Below are positions 18,532 to 27,246 of a DNA stretch of 64,000 nt, in pieces. Within the stretch, counting starts at the first letter, position 1, and each line of letters opens with the position of its first letter. Origin of the DNA: Aldehydirespirator sp965203575 (GTDB lineage Bacteria > Actinomycetota > Acidimicrobiia > Acidimicrobiales > Aldehydirespiratoraceae); contig OZ241894.1 in the NCBI GenBank assembly GCA_965203575.1, positions 1,922,001 to 1,986,000 of the forward strand. The letters are read 5' to 3'. The notes below the pieces were generated by a model that searched no databases, was not told the origin of the DNA, and worked only from the letters and a program-made list of their open reading frames with translations. Position numbers and translations under genes: made by a program.

Positions 18532-19316
18532 CCGAGGGTCGACAGGAGATGCCCGTTGCCGGGTGCGGCCGGCAGTCCCAGGTGCTTCAGCATGCGCCAG
18601 TAGAGCGCCCCGTCGGAGGCCACCAGCGGCTTCTGGGTGTGGCTCTCGACCATGTCGAGGACACGGACCATCCGCATGCCGGCCCCGGTCTGCACGACGG
18701 CGTCGGCCTGCGGGGCCCGGGAGTGGGCGTCGACCGCGGCCGCGAACATCATGTCGTCGGGGTAGTCCCACAGCGTGGCGGCCTCATGGCGCAGCATCTC
18801 GTCGTGGTCGGCGACCAGGCCCTGATCGATGATGTTGCCGGCCCACAGCACCCGGAAGCCGGCCGCCTCCAGGTAGGCGTTGATCCCCGCGGCCCAGTCG
18901 GGCCGGAAGTACCCGTTGGCGATGGTGATCGTCTCCGCGCCGATCTCGCGCAGGCCGTCGACGATGGCCTGGCCGGCCATCACGAACGGCGCCCCCGCCT
19001 TGGCCGAGATGTCGGCGCAGATGCGCTCTATGTCGGTTGGGCTGGTGCCGGTGCAGTGCACCCAGTTGGTGCCGACCTGGCCGATGACCTGGCAGTGCGA
19101 GCGGCCCAGGCATACCGCCGACTCCTCGAGCACGCCGAAGTTCCGGGCCCGGTCGTCAAGCGTGTACCGGTACTCGTCGATGTGGTTGACCCGCTGGATG
19201 ATGCCCACCCCGGGCGGGGCGACGTTCACGAACTGGGTGGGGGAGTCGTCGAAGAACTGCGGTGTGGTCACGAACCCCGCATAGGCCCGGTACTGCCGAC
19301 GCGCGGCCTCAACCAT
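18528..19316 (-). CDS. Asp/Glu racemase / maleate isomerase family protein
   Basis: 262 residues with the two-domain pattern of the family. The first catalytic-type Cys is in NWVHCTGTSPTDIERI (about residue 88). At the place of the second (canonically SC or CT before an arginine-rich helix) the protein has VVQTGAGMRMVRV with no Cys, so a two-base isomerase mechanism is doubtful; arylmalonate-decarboxylase-type members use a single Cys. C-terminal KPLVASDGALYWRMLKHLG is typical. Coupled to the F420-hydrogenase-beta-like gene. Confidence 0.78.
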   Translation of the reverse strand: MVEAARRQYRAYAGFVTTPQFFDDSPTQFVNVAPPGVGIIQRVNHIDEYRYTLDDRARNFGVLEESAVCLGRSHCQVIGQVGTNWVHCTGTSPTDIERICADISAKAGAPFVMAGQAIVDGLREIGAETITIANGYFRPDWAAGINAYLEAAGFRVLWAGNIIDQGLVADHDEMLRHEAATLWDYPDDMMFAAAVDAHSRAPQADAVVQTGAGMRMVRVLDMVESHTQKPLVASDGALYWRMLKHLGLPAAPGNGHLLSTLG

Positions 19317-19354
19317 CGGCTAGCTCCCGTCGTTCCTGTGGCAGACGTGAAACG

Positions 19355-21499
19355 CTACCTCTGGACGATGGTCAGCGTGTAGGTGCCGGCGCCGTAGCCC
19401 TCGACGGCGACGTAGTGCGGCCCCGAGTTGGTGGCCTCCCAATACAGGCGCGATGCCGGCCTCGTAGCAAGGTCGTCGTAGTACGCCAGCTCGAGACCGT
19501 CGGCGTCGCGCAGTCTCACCGTGGGGTTCTCCAGCGTTCCCGGTGCCACATCGATCTGGTAGAGCTCGCCTGCCGCGGCCTCGAACAGGAAGACGTCGAC
19601 GTCCTCGTCATAGTCGAGGACGCCCCCGACGGCCTCGCCTAGTGTTACGGGCGTCGCCTCGGCGTTGCGATTGCCGTGGTCGTCGACGAAGTCAAGGACC
19701 GTCACTGTCAGGGTGTAGGTGCCGGTGCCGTAGCCCTCGACGGCGACGTAGTGCGGCCCCGCGTCGGTGGCCTCCCGGCGCAGGCGCGATGCCAGCGTGT
19801 CGCCGTAGTCGTCGTTGTACCCGAGTTGGAGACCGTCGGCGTCGCGCAGTCTCACCGTGGGGTTCTCCAGCGTTCCCGGTGCCACATCGATCTGGTAGAG
19901 CTCGCCCGCGGCGGCCTCGAACATGAAGACGTCGGCGTCGCTGCCCAACTCGAGGACGCCCTCGATGGCCTCGCCGAGCGCTGCGGGCGTCGCCTCGTCG
20001 ATGAGGTCGCCGTGGTCGTCGACGAAGTTCGCCACTGTCAGGGTTTAGGTGCCGGTGCCGTAGCCCTCGACGGCGACATGGAGCGGCCCCGAGTCGGTGG
20101 CCTCCCAATACAGGCGCGATGCCAGCGTGTCGCCGTAGCCTTCGTTGTACGCGAGTTCGAGACCCTCGGCGTCATACAGCGCCGCGATGGAGTATGACAG
20201 CGTTCCCGGCGTCACGTCGATCTGGTAGGACTCGCCCGCGGCGGCCTCGAACATGAAGACGTCGACATCGCCGTCATAGTCGAGGACGCCCTCGATGGAC
20301 TCGCCGAGCGTTACGGGCGTCGCCTCGTTGTTGCGGTCGCCGTGGTCGTCGACGATGTCAAGGACCGTCACTGTCAGGGTGTAGGTGCCGGTGCCGTTGC
20401 CGAAGCCGCTGACGGCGACGTAGTGCGGCCCCGAGTCGGTGGCCTCCCGATGCAGGCGCGATGCCAGCGTGGCGCCGTAGTCGTCGTTGTACCCGAGCTC
20501 GAGACCGTCGGCGTCGAACAGCGTCACGGTGGTGTCCGACAGCGTTCCCGGCGTCACGTCGATCTGGTAGAGCTCGCCCGCCGCGGCCTCGAACACGAAG
20601 ACGTCGACGACATCGCCGTCATAGTCGAGGAAGCCCTCGATGGCCTCGCCCAGCGCCACGGGCGTCGCGTCGTCGTCGGCGATATCGCCGTGGTCGTCGC
20701 CTGAGAGCACGCCTTCGTCATCCAGGGACAGCAGCTCCGGAGCGCAGCCGATCAGGCCCGGAAGGAACGCGGCGAGGATCTCGGTCTCGGCGCCTCCGAG
20801 GATGGCTGACCAGTCCAGGTCGATCACCACCTCCCGCAGGCAGGACCGCGCCTCCTCGCTCAGCTCGCCGGTTTCTGCCTCCATCTCCTCCATGAACATC
20901 GAGAACAGCACGTCCGGGACGCAGCCCATCATCTCGCCAAAGAGCCGGGCCGCGTCGGGCGACTCGGGATCGGCCGCGAGCGCGGGCGCGTCCTCATCGG
21001 ACAGCCGATCTCGCATACAGGCCTCCTCCTGCGGGCCCACGCCTGCTGTCATGTCCTCCTCGACACCGGCGATGATGATCGCGAGGTACAGCTCCCGGGC
21101 GGTGTCGGGATCGAGACACGCCAGCAGCGGCGCCAGCCACTCCTCGTCGCCCTCGCCGGACAGCACCGCGAGATCCATCACCGTCTCCAGCTCATCGCCC
21201 AGTGCCTCGCCAATGCACGTCTGTTCTGCCTCGGCCAGGCTGTCGAGCACGCCGCGCCAGAGGGTGTCGTCGTCGATGCTGACCTCGAAGCCCGCGGCGG
21301 CCGGAATCGTCGTGGTGGTGGTGACGGGGGCGGCGGTCGTAGTGGCGGGGGCGGCGGTCGTGGTGGTCTCGACAGCCGCAGGCAGAGTGGTGCCCGACAC
21401 ATCCGGCTCGGGCTCTGTGTCTTCGCTGCACGCGGCCAACGCGAGGGCGGCCCAGACCCCCAGGAAACTCAGCCAGCCCAGAGCAGCGCGATTGTTCAT
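19355..21499 (-). pseudogene. Lipoprotein with four PPC-type repeats, interrupted by TAA
   Basis: One reading frame of 715 codons with a TAA at 20045-20047. N terminus: signal peptide with lipobox LAAC, a Thr/Ala/Pro linker, a helical cysteine-containing domain, then four repeats of about 110 residues containing DVFMFEAAAGE-YQIDV, Y/L-NDDYG and GPHYVAVEGYG-GTYTLTV, typical of bacterial pre-peptidase C-terminal domains. The stop replaces the Tyr codon of GTYTL in repeat three (TAC in the other copies). The downstream part could restart at GTG 20035. Secreted surface role inferred. Upstream fragment 20045-21499 is 484 codons. Confidence 0.8.
19375..20700 (-). repeat. Four tandem approx. 335-base coding repeats
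   Basis: The PPC repeats are close in DNA as well as protein: GTCACTGTCAGGGT plus TAGGTGCCGG recurs at the edge of each unit. High similarity suggests recent duplication or gene conversion, and a site for recombination. Confidence 0.8.
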
Positions 21500-21630
21500 T
21501 CTACGATTCCTTCATATGGTCCGAGTTGGCATGGGCGAGCTTCCCCACCCGTCCCATCCGCACCATACTTCGGGCGCCTCTTGCGGCGCAGCGGACTAGA
21601 CAGTCCTGTCGCGTAAAGGGCGGACCTGCC

Positions 21631-21966
21631 CTAGCCGGGGCCTCGCTTGGCGGGGAGCTCCAGGAAGATCTGGCCGTCGCGCACTTCCAGCGAGTAGCGG
21701 GGCTGGTAGCGCTCCCTGGCCTGGCAGTAGCCGGTCGTGACCTCGTAGGCCCACTGGTGGCCGGCGCACACCAGCCGGGTGCCCAGCATCACGCCCTCGT
21801 TGAGCTTGCGGCCCCGGTGGATGCACACGTTGGACAGGGCCACCGGCTCGCCGTCGTTCCACAGCAGCAGGATCTCGTGGCGGTGCAGGTTCACGACGAG
21901 CTTGCCTGCCGCGGCCAGCTCCTCGGAGGTGGCCTCCACCTCGAACCATCCCCTGGGCGCCGCCAT
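21631..21966 (-). CDS. Rieske-type [2Fe-2S] ferredoxin
   Basis: 111 residues. The cluster ligands are CIH in NVCIHRGRKLNEG and CAGH in RLVCAGHQWAYEVTTG, spaced as in Rieske ferredoxins. WFEVEATSEELAAAGKLVVN at the start and SLEVRDGQIFLEL at the end complete the fold. It carries electrons to an oxygenase. It is third in a minus-strand set after the di-iron protein and the plant-type ferredoxin, with 28 bases to the latter. Confidence 0.88.
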   Translation of the reverse strand: MAAPRGWFEVEATSEELAAAGKLVVNLHRHEILLLWNDGEPVALSNVCIHRGRKLNEGVMLGTRLVCAGHQWAYEVTTGYCQARERYQPRYSLEVRDGQIFLELPAKRGPG

Positions 21967-21994
21967 GGCTCAGCCGTTCCTGCCGCTCGGCCGC

Positions 21995-22360
21995 TCAGCC
22001 GGTGCCGGCCCAGCCCGTCCGGGACCCGCCGTCGCCTCCAGGTTCGTCGTCGAGTCCCACCTGGTCGGGATCCCAGCTGAAGGTCACGTCGCCCCGGGTG
22101 TAGGTCTGGCAGGCCAGGCGGTAGCCCTCGTCCACCAGCTCGCCCAGCCGGGCCCGCTCCCGGCGCCGGGGCGGGTCGAGGTTCTCGGCCCCCTCCTCGA
22201 CCACCAGGCGGTCGGTGCCGCAGTTGCCGCTGGCGCACTGCCAGGGCACGTCGATGTCCTCCCGGATGGCCATCCGGAGCACGTTGACCTCCTCGCCCCC
22301 GGCGAACTCCACGTACTGGTCGGCCGTCTTGAAGTAGATGCGCGGCACGCGGACCTGCAT
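21995..22360 (-). CDS. 2Fe-2S ferredoxin with Cys-to-Asp ligand change
   Basis: 121 residues. The ligand pattern is C42-x4-C47-x2-D50 ... C84 (CASGNCGTD, then YRLACQTY). The third ligand is Asp where most plant-type ferredoxins have Cys; SdhB of E. coli has the same Asp substitution. The protein begins with PRIYFKTADQYVEFAGGEEV and has an acidic, Gly-rich C-terminal tail. It lies between the di-iron oxidase gene and the Rieske gene, so it is probably their electron donor. Confidence 0.85.
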   Translation of the reverse strand: MQVRVPRIYFKTADQYVEFAGGEEVNVLRMAIREDIDVPWQCASGNCGTDRLVVEEGAENLDPPRRRERARLGELVDEGYRLACQTYTRGDVTFSWDPDQVGLDDEPGGDGGSRTGWAGTG

Positions 22361-22391
22361 CCTCGGCTGTGCCGCTGCCCGCCTCGCCGGA

Positions 22392-23141
22392 TCAGCCGAC
22401 GAGCGCAGGCTCGCGCTCGTCCTCCTCGACCCAGGGGCCGAGGTCGGGCAGCACGTAGGTCTCGTACAGCGCTTTGGTGTAGGCGAAGCGCATGTCGGCC
22501 GCCTCCCGCACGTAGTGCAGGCAGCGCTGCTGGAGCTCGGGCGTGTCGGCGTACTTGAGCACGATCTGGTAGCCCCGCTCGCCGTGGATCTCGTCGGAGG
22601 TGATGTGCAGGTCGAAGAACTCCGCCTCCCACTCCGAGAAGCCGTACTTGTTGATCAGCGTCGGGTACTGGGTGCGGTAGATGGACGGCACCTGCGACTC
22701 GAGGCCGACGATCAGCGCCGCCGACGACACCACGAAGTTCTCCCGGCCCGACACGTAGTACATCCAGCCCTGCATGCCCTTGGCGAACGGCATGGCGTTG
22801 TTGCGGTCCTGCACGTAGGCCCGGGTGCCGCCGCACGCCTCGGCGAAGCGGATCAGCAGGTCGGTGTGGCGGTCGTCGCTCAGCTCCTCCTCGTACATGT
22901 TCTGCAGCAGGAAGTCCTTGGCGTCGCGGGCGTGGTCGGGCGTGTTGGCGTACATGAGGCCGAGATAGTCGCCGAACGGGCCGATGTAGTGGTAGTGGTT
23001 CGTCGCCCAGTGGACGAAGTGCTGCTTGTGAAGCTTGCCCGCGGCCCAGGCGCGGCTGAAGGACGCGTCCTTGGCCATGGTGCCCGAAAAGGCCTGCTCC
23101 AGGGCCACTCTGAACTCGCTCGATGACATCATTTCGGCCAT
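22392..23141 (-). CDS. Heme-oxygenase-like di-iron oxidase (HDO/TenA-PqqC fold)
   Basis: 249 residues, all-helical. A full HDO ligand set is readable: E85-x6-H92 (EELSDDRH), E148 (GLESQ), and H179-x3-D183-x2-H186 (HITSDEIH). This matches characterised HDOs such as CADD, UndA, BesC and SznF, which activate oxygen to cleave C-C bonds or oxidise amines. AGGAG lies seven bases before the ATG. First gene of a set with a ferredoxin and a Rieske protein; the substrate is unknown but divergent genes encode hydrolases. Confidence 0.82.
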   Translation of the reverse strand: MAEMMSSSEFRVALEQAFSGTMAKDASFSRAWAAGKLHKQHFVHWATNHYHYIGPFGDYLGLMYANTPDHARDAKDFLLQNMYEEELSDDRHTDLLIRFAEACGGTRAYVQDRNNAMPFAKGMQGWMYYVSGRENFVVSSAALIVGLESQVPSIYRTQYPTLINKYGFSEWEAEFFDLHITSDEIHGERGYQIVLKYADTPELQQRCLHYVREAADMRFAYTKALYETYVLPDLGPWVEEDEREPALVG

Positions 23142-23212
23142 TGACTGCTCCTGGCTGTTGGGATTATTTTCCCTGTCCGCATTGTTTCTGTTGTAACTGT
23201 TGTTGCGATTGA

Positions 23213-23317
23213 GGGCGCCGGGGAGACACCCACATCCCCCGGCGCCCGCTGTTGTTGCTCGGTCACTGTCATTGCGGTTTGAAGGGCGCCGGGGAGAGGT
23301 CGGAATCCCCGGCGCCC
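23213..23317. promoter_or_regulatory. Twin GC-rich hairpins in divergent intergenic region
   Basis: Two near-identical stems: GGGCGCCGGGG/CCCCGGCGCCC at 23213-23223 and 23237-23247, and GGGCGCCGGGGA/TCCCCGGCGCCC at 23284-23295 and 23306-23317, 71 bases apart. Their repeated flanks (TTGCG-TTGA before each) suggest a duplicated unit. They lie between the di-iron gene and the alpha/beta hydrolase gene. They may be operators or leader structures; no U-run follows. Confidence 0.6.
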
Positions 23318-23322
23318 ACGGC

Positions 23323-23332
23323 TGTATACACT
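23323..23332 (+). promoter_or_regulatory. TGTATACACT promoter element
   Basis: TACACT (23327-23332) is a TANNNT -10 hexamer about 64 bases before the GTG of the alpha/beta hydrolase gene. It shares the TGTATAC core with three other sites upstream of catabolic genes and lies directly after the second GC-rich hairpin. Confidence 0.4.
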
Positions 23333-23395
23333 ATCTCGCTCCAGCATTGGACTCCAAGTCCGGGCCGGTTCAGCGGGCCGGCAGGGGGGACGGCC

Positions 23396-24364
23396 GTGCA
23401 CGAGACCGAGGTGGCCTTCTTCAGCGAAGGCGAGAGGCTGAGGGGCCTGCTGCGCTCGCCGGACGAGGTCTCGGCTCCGGTCCCGGCCATCGTCCAGGGG
23501 CCGGGCTGGCTCGGGCTCAAGGACGCCAAGCTCTACCTGCCCTACCACGAGGCCCTCACCGCGGCCGGCTTCCATGTGCTGATATTCGACTACCGCGGCT
23601 TCGGCGATTCCTCCGGCGACCGGGGGATGCTGCTGCCTCAGCTCCAGCTCGAGGACCTCATCAACGCGGTCACCTACCTGTGCACCCGCGACGACGTGGA
23701 CTCCGACAACATCGGCGTGTTCGGCAGCGGCGGCACCGGCGGCGGCAACGCCGTGCTGCTGGCCGCGGCCGACCGCCGGGTGCGGGCCGCGGTGTCGCAG
23801 GTGCCGGTGGCCGACGGCGAGGACTGGCTGCGCCGGATGCGCCGCGAGTACGAGTGGTACGAGTTCCTGGACCGCCTCGAGGCTGATCGCAACCGGCGGG
23901 TGCTGACCGGCGAGGGCGAGCTGGTCCATCCCCGCGAGGACATCATGGTCCCCACCCCCGAGCGCCGGGCCTCGAAGGTGAAGGCCGACGTCGACGACCG
24001 GATCCCGTCGTCGGTGCCGCTGCGCTGCGCCGAGGCGATCATGGACTACCGCCCCATCGACGTGGTCCACCGGGTGGCCCCGGCCGCGCTGATGATCATC
24101 GCGGTGGCCGACGACGCCACCACCCCCACCGATCACGCCGAGCGGCTCTACGAGCGGGCCGGCGCCCCCAAGAAGCTGGTCATGCAGCGCCACACCACCC
24201 ACTACGCGGCCTACAAGCAGTACGGCGACGCGGTGATCCCCCAGATGGTGGACTGGTATCGCAGCCACTTCACCGGAGGCTCGGTGGAGGTGCACCGGAG
24301 TTCGCCGCCTGAGCCTGTTGAGCTGCTGGTCAAGGACCCAGGCGGCGCGGCCGCGACCGGTTAG
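23396..24364 (+). CDS. Alpha/beta hydrolase with altered nucleophile elbow
   Basis: 322 residues from a GTG preceded by AGGGGGG. VQGPGWLGLKDAKLY and FDYRGFGDSSGDRG are the oxyanion and strand regions of S15/dienelactone-hydrolase-like folds. At the nucleophile elbow, where relatives have GTSFSGG, this protein has FGSGGTGGGN: the expected Ser is Gly. The acid (VADDATTPTDHAERL) and His (MQRHTTHYAAY) regions remain. It may use a neighbouring Ser/Thr or be non-hydrolytic. First of a plus-strand series with the dihydroorotase-like and LLM genes. Confidence 0.78.
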   Translation: MHETEVAFFSEGERLRGLLRSPDEVSAPVPAIVQGPGWLGLKDAKLYLPYHEALTAAGFHVLIFDYRGFGDSSGDRGMLLPQLQLEDLINAVTYLCTRDDVDSDNIGVFGSGGTGGGNAVLLAAADRRVRAAVSQVPVADGEDWLRRMRREYEWYEFLDRLEADRNRRVLTGEGELVHPREDIMVPTPERRASKVKADVDDRIPSSVPLRCAEAIMDYRPIDVVHRVAPAALMIIAVADDATTPTDHAERLYERAGAPKKLVMQRHTTHYAAYKQYGDAVIPQMVDWYRSHFTGGSVEVHRSSPPEPVELLVKDPGGAAATG

Positions 24365-24418
24365 CTCGCGGTTCTTCCGCGGACAAGGATGAGCCCATGA
24401 CTGTGACCTTGCTGATGA

Positions 24419-24515
24419 GAGGCCGAGCGGATAGGCGCGCGAGTCCGGCTCATACGGGCGAGGCCGTGGCCCGAGCGGCCCGTGAGCGCAGCGAACAAGA
24501 GCGGGAAACACCCCG
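24419..24515 (+). repeat. Dispersed intergenic repeat, copy 3
   Basis: Shares GGCCCGAGCGGCCCGTGAGC and GCAGCGAACAAGAGCGGGA with copies at 9.1, 15.4 (inverted) and 41.4 kb. It lies between the alpha/beta hydrolase and dihydroorotase-like genes, so it could contribute a structured RNA between them. Confidence 0.7.
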
Positions 24516-24566
24516 TTCGGCCACGAGACGCCTTCGCCTATCCGCGTGGCCCCTAGGGACGCGCCG

Positions 24567-25955
24567 ATGAGTGCGCCGATGATCGATCGAATCGTGACCG
24601 GTGGGAAGGTGGTGTCGGGCACCGGCGTCGAGCCTGCCGACGTGCTGATCGCGGGCGAGACGATCGCGGCCATCGCCTCGCCGGGGGCGGTCCCGCTGCC
24701 CGACTCCGTCGAGCGCATAGACGCCACCGGCAAGTGGGTGCTGCCCGGGATGGTCGACGTCCACGTGCATCTGCGCGAGCCCGGCTACGTCCACAAGGAG
24801 GACATCAGCACCTGCACCGCGGCGGCTGCGGCCGGCGGCGTGACCACCGTGTTCGGGATGCCCAACCTCAACCCGGTCACCAAGAACCTGCAGGTGCTCG
24901 AGGAGCTGTTCGACCTCTACGACACCAAGAGCATCGTCGACTGGAACCACAACCCGGTGCCCAGCGTGCTGCACGAGGTCCAGCCCATGGCCGACGCCGG
25001 GGTGGCCGCCTTCAAGATCTACATGGTGGTCGACACCGGCCGCGACTACCCCCACCCCTCGGGCACCGGCATCCACGACCACGGGCACCTGCTGCGCATG
25101 TTCGAGGCCATCTACCCCACCGGGCGGCCGTTCATGATCCACCCCCACGACCAGGCCATCATGGACGTGACCGAGCAGACCCACTGGGACCGGGGCGACC
25201 GCAGCCCGGCCGCCTACGCCCAGACCCTGGCCACCCACAACGGCCTGATCTGGGACGCCGCCATCGCGGTGATCCTGCAGATGGCCGAGGCCACCGGCAC
25301 CAAGCTCCACATCGTGCACATGCAGACCGAGGGCTCGGTGGAGATGGTGCGGCGGGCCAAGGAGCGGGGCGTGGCGGTGAGCTGCGAGGTCAACCACTGG
25401 GCCCTGTTCCTGTCGCGGTGGCGCGACATCGAGGAGCTCGGCCCGTACGCCCTGTCGTACTGGGTGCCCGACCACCACCGCGAGGCGGTGTGGGAGGCCC
25501 TCAACGACGGCACCATCGACATGCTGTCCTCGGACCACGCTCCCCACACCCGGGCCGAGAAGGAGATCGGCTGGGAGGACTGCTGGGCCTGCCACACCGG
25601 CACTCCCGGCGTCCAGGAGCAGTACCCGATGCTGCTGGACTGCCACATGGACGGGATGATCTCGCTGCCCAGGGTGGCCGAGGTGGTGGCCGAGGAGCCG
25701 GCCACCGAGTTCAACCTGGCCTCCAAGGGGTTCCTGAAGCCCGGCTACGACGCCGACATAGTGATCTTCGACCCGGCCGACCAGACCCGCCACTCGGCCG
25801 ACACCGTGCTGTCGAAGTGCGGCTGGACCGCCTACGACGGCCGGATCACCAAGGGCCGCATCCACCGCACGATCGTGCGGGGCCGCGACGTGTACGTCGA
25901 CCGCAAGGTGGTGGGCGAGCCCGGCTGGGGCTGCCTCGCCCGCACGACGTTGTAG
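24567..25955 (+). CDS. Dihydroorotase/hydantoinase-like cyclic amidohydrolase
   Basis: 462 residues. Binuclear-metal features: DVHVHLREPGYVHKED (HxH), AAFKIYMVVDTG with the bridging Lys, FMIHPHDQ, LHIVHMQTEG, and LSSDHAPHTRAEKE with the Asp. It begins with the small beta-sandwich (IVTGGKVVSGTGVEPADVLI) and ends with it. The family includes dihydroorotase, hydantoinase and allantoinase, opening cyclic ureides. No pyr genes are near, so a catabolic hydantoinase-like role is favoured. ATG at 24567 chosen; 24546 and 24579 are alternatives. Confidence 0.86.
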   Translation: MSAPMIDRIVTGGKVVSGTGVEPADVLIAGETIAAIASPGAVPLPDSVERIDATGKWVLPGMVDVHVHLREPGYVHKEDISTCTAAAAAGGVTTVFGMPNLNPVTKNLQVLEELFDLYDTKSIVDWNHNPVPSVLHEVQPMADAGVAAFKIYMVVDTGRDYPHPSGTGIHDHGHLLRMFEAIYPTGRPFMIHPHDQAIMDVTEQTHWDRGDRSPAAYAQTLATHNGLIWDAAIAVILQMAEATGTKLHIVHMQTEGSVEMVRRAKERGVAVSCEVNHWALFLSRWRDIEELGPYALSYWVPDHHREAVWEALNDGTIDMLSSDHAPHTRAEKEIGWEDCWACHTGTPGVQEQYPMLLDCHMDGMISLPRVAEVVAEEPATEFNLASKGFLKPGYDADIVIFDPADQTRHSADTVLSKCGWTAYDGRITKGRIHRTIVRGRDVYVDRKVVGEPGWGCLARTTL

Positions 25956-26094
25956 TGACGACGGCGTTGTGTGACGGCGCCGCGACCGGCGGCGAAACGG
26001 CCGCTCGCCACACCGTGAGGATAATGCAGGAAAGTAGTGGAAGATTCATGTTCCGGACCTTAGAAGAACCCTGTGACAAGCAGGAGGCGATCCG

Positions 26095-27093
26095 ATGACC
26101 GCCGACACCTCGAACATGAGGTTCGGGCTGCTCATGCCCCATTTCGGTGGCCATGCCAGCCGCCGGGCCGTGCTCGACGGGGCGGTGCTGGCCGAGAGCT
26201 TCGGCTTCGACTCGCTGTGGGTGCGCGACCACCTCGTGTTCGAGCCCCATTCCGAGATGGAGGCGGCCGACATCACCTTTTACGAGGCGCTCACCACCCT
26301 CACCGCCATCGGCGCGGTCACCACCGACATCACGCTGGGCACGGGGTCGCTGATCCCGTTCCGCCATCCGGTCCACACCGCCATCAGCATCGGGACGCTG
26401 TGCAGCCTGGTCGGCGACCGGGTGGTGTTGGGCTTCGGGGCGGGGACCTTCGACCACGAGTTCGACGTGATCGACATGGCCGGGGTGGACCGGGTGGGCC
26501 TGGTGCGGTCCAACGCCGAGATCCTGCGCCGCCTGCTGACCGAGGAAGGCGTCACCTACCGCGACGACGTGTACTCGTTCGAGAACATCTCGATCGAGCC
26601 CAAGCCGGGCGCCCCGGTGCCGTTCTGGTACTGCGGGGCCACCCCCCGCTCGGCCCGCCTGGCCGCCGAGTACTGCGACGGCTGGATGCCGGGGCGCACC
26701 ACCCTGCTCACCATCGCCGAGCGGGTGGCCACCATGCGGGAGATGACCGCGGCCAGCGGCCGCCCCATGCCGACGGTCGCCGTGATCCCGCCCACGTCGA
26801 TCGCGGCCACCCATGATCTGGCCATGTCCGGGGTGAACCTGGAGGGTCTGCTGGCCTGGGCCAACAAGCGGGGCAAGTGGTGGGCCAAGCCGCCGTCGGG
26901 CCGCTTCGCCACCGCCACCGACATCGAGGGATCGCTCATCGCCGGCGACCCCGACGAGGTGGTCGAGCAGGTGGGCCGCTTCGCCGAGGTGGGGGTGGAG
27001 CACCTGGTGTTCGACCTGCGCATGAACTTCGACCGCTGGTTCGCCTCGGTCGAGTTGCTGGGCCGCGAAGTCCTCCCCGCCCTGCGGTCGTGA
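26095..27093 (+). CDS. LLM class F420-dependent oxidoreductase
   Basis: 332 residues. MRFGLLMPHFGGHASRR, SLWVRDHLVFEP, TLGTGSLIPFRHPVHTAISI and VVLGFGAGTFDHEFD are family motifs; the C terminus has AGDPDEVVEQVGRFAEVGVE. Ribosome site AGGAGG lies seven bases before the ATG. A 140-base AT-richer leader separates it from the dihydroorotase-like gene. Substrate unknown; the neighbouring hydrolases suggest a ring-containing nitrogen compound. Confidence 0.86.
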   Translation: MTADTSNMRFGLLMPHFGGHASRRAVLDGAVLAESFGFDSLWVRDHLVFEPHSEMEAADITFYEALTTLTAIGAVTTDITLGTGSLIPFRHPVHTAISIGTLCSLVGDRVVLGFGAGTFDHEFDVIDMAGVDRVGLVRSNAEILRRLLTEEGVTYRDDVYSFENISIEPKPGAPVPFWYCGATPRSARLAAEYCDGWMPGRTTLLTIAERVATMREMTAASGRPMPTVAVIPPTSIAATHDLAMSGVNLEGLLAWANKRGKWWAKPPSGRFATATDIEGSLIAGDPDEVVEQVGRFAEVGVEHLVFDLRMNFDRWFASVELLGREVLPALRS

Positions 27094-27246
27094 CCGCACC
27101 GGGGATAGGCCCGGTTGCACTACAATGAATCTGAAGTTATTCTGATCTACTAGCTTCGCCACCGGGCCATACAGCGGTGCGCCAGTACTCTTCGTTGGGT
27201 ACGACATGCACCTGCATTCGTGCCGCTGGGCCCTAGGAGAAGCCCC

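Noticed and set aside
24567..25955. Biosynthetic dihydroorotase (pyrC)
   Set aside because: No other pyr genes adjoin and the context is hydrolases and LLM oxidoreductases, so a cyclic amidohydrolase of catabolism is more likely.
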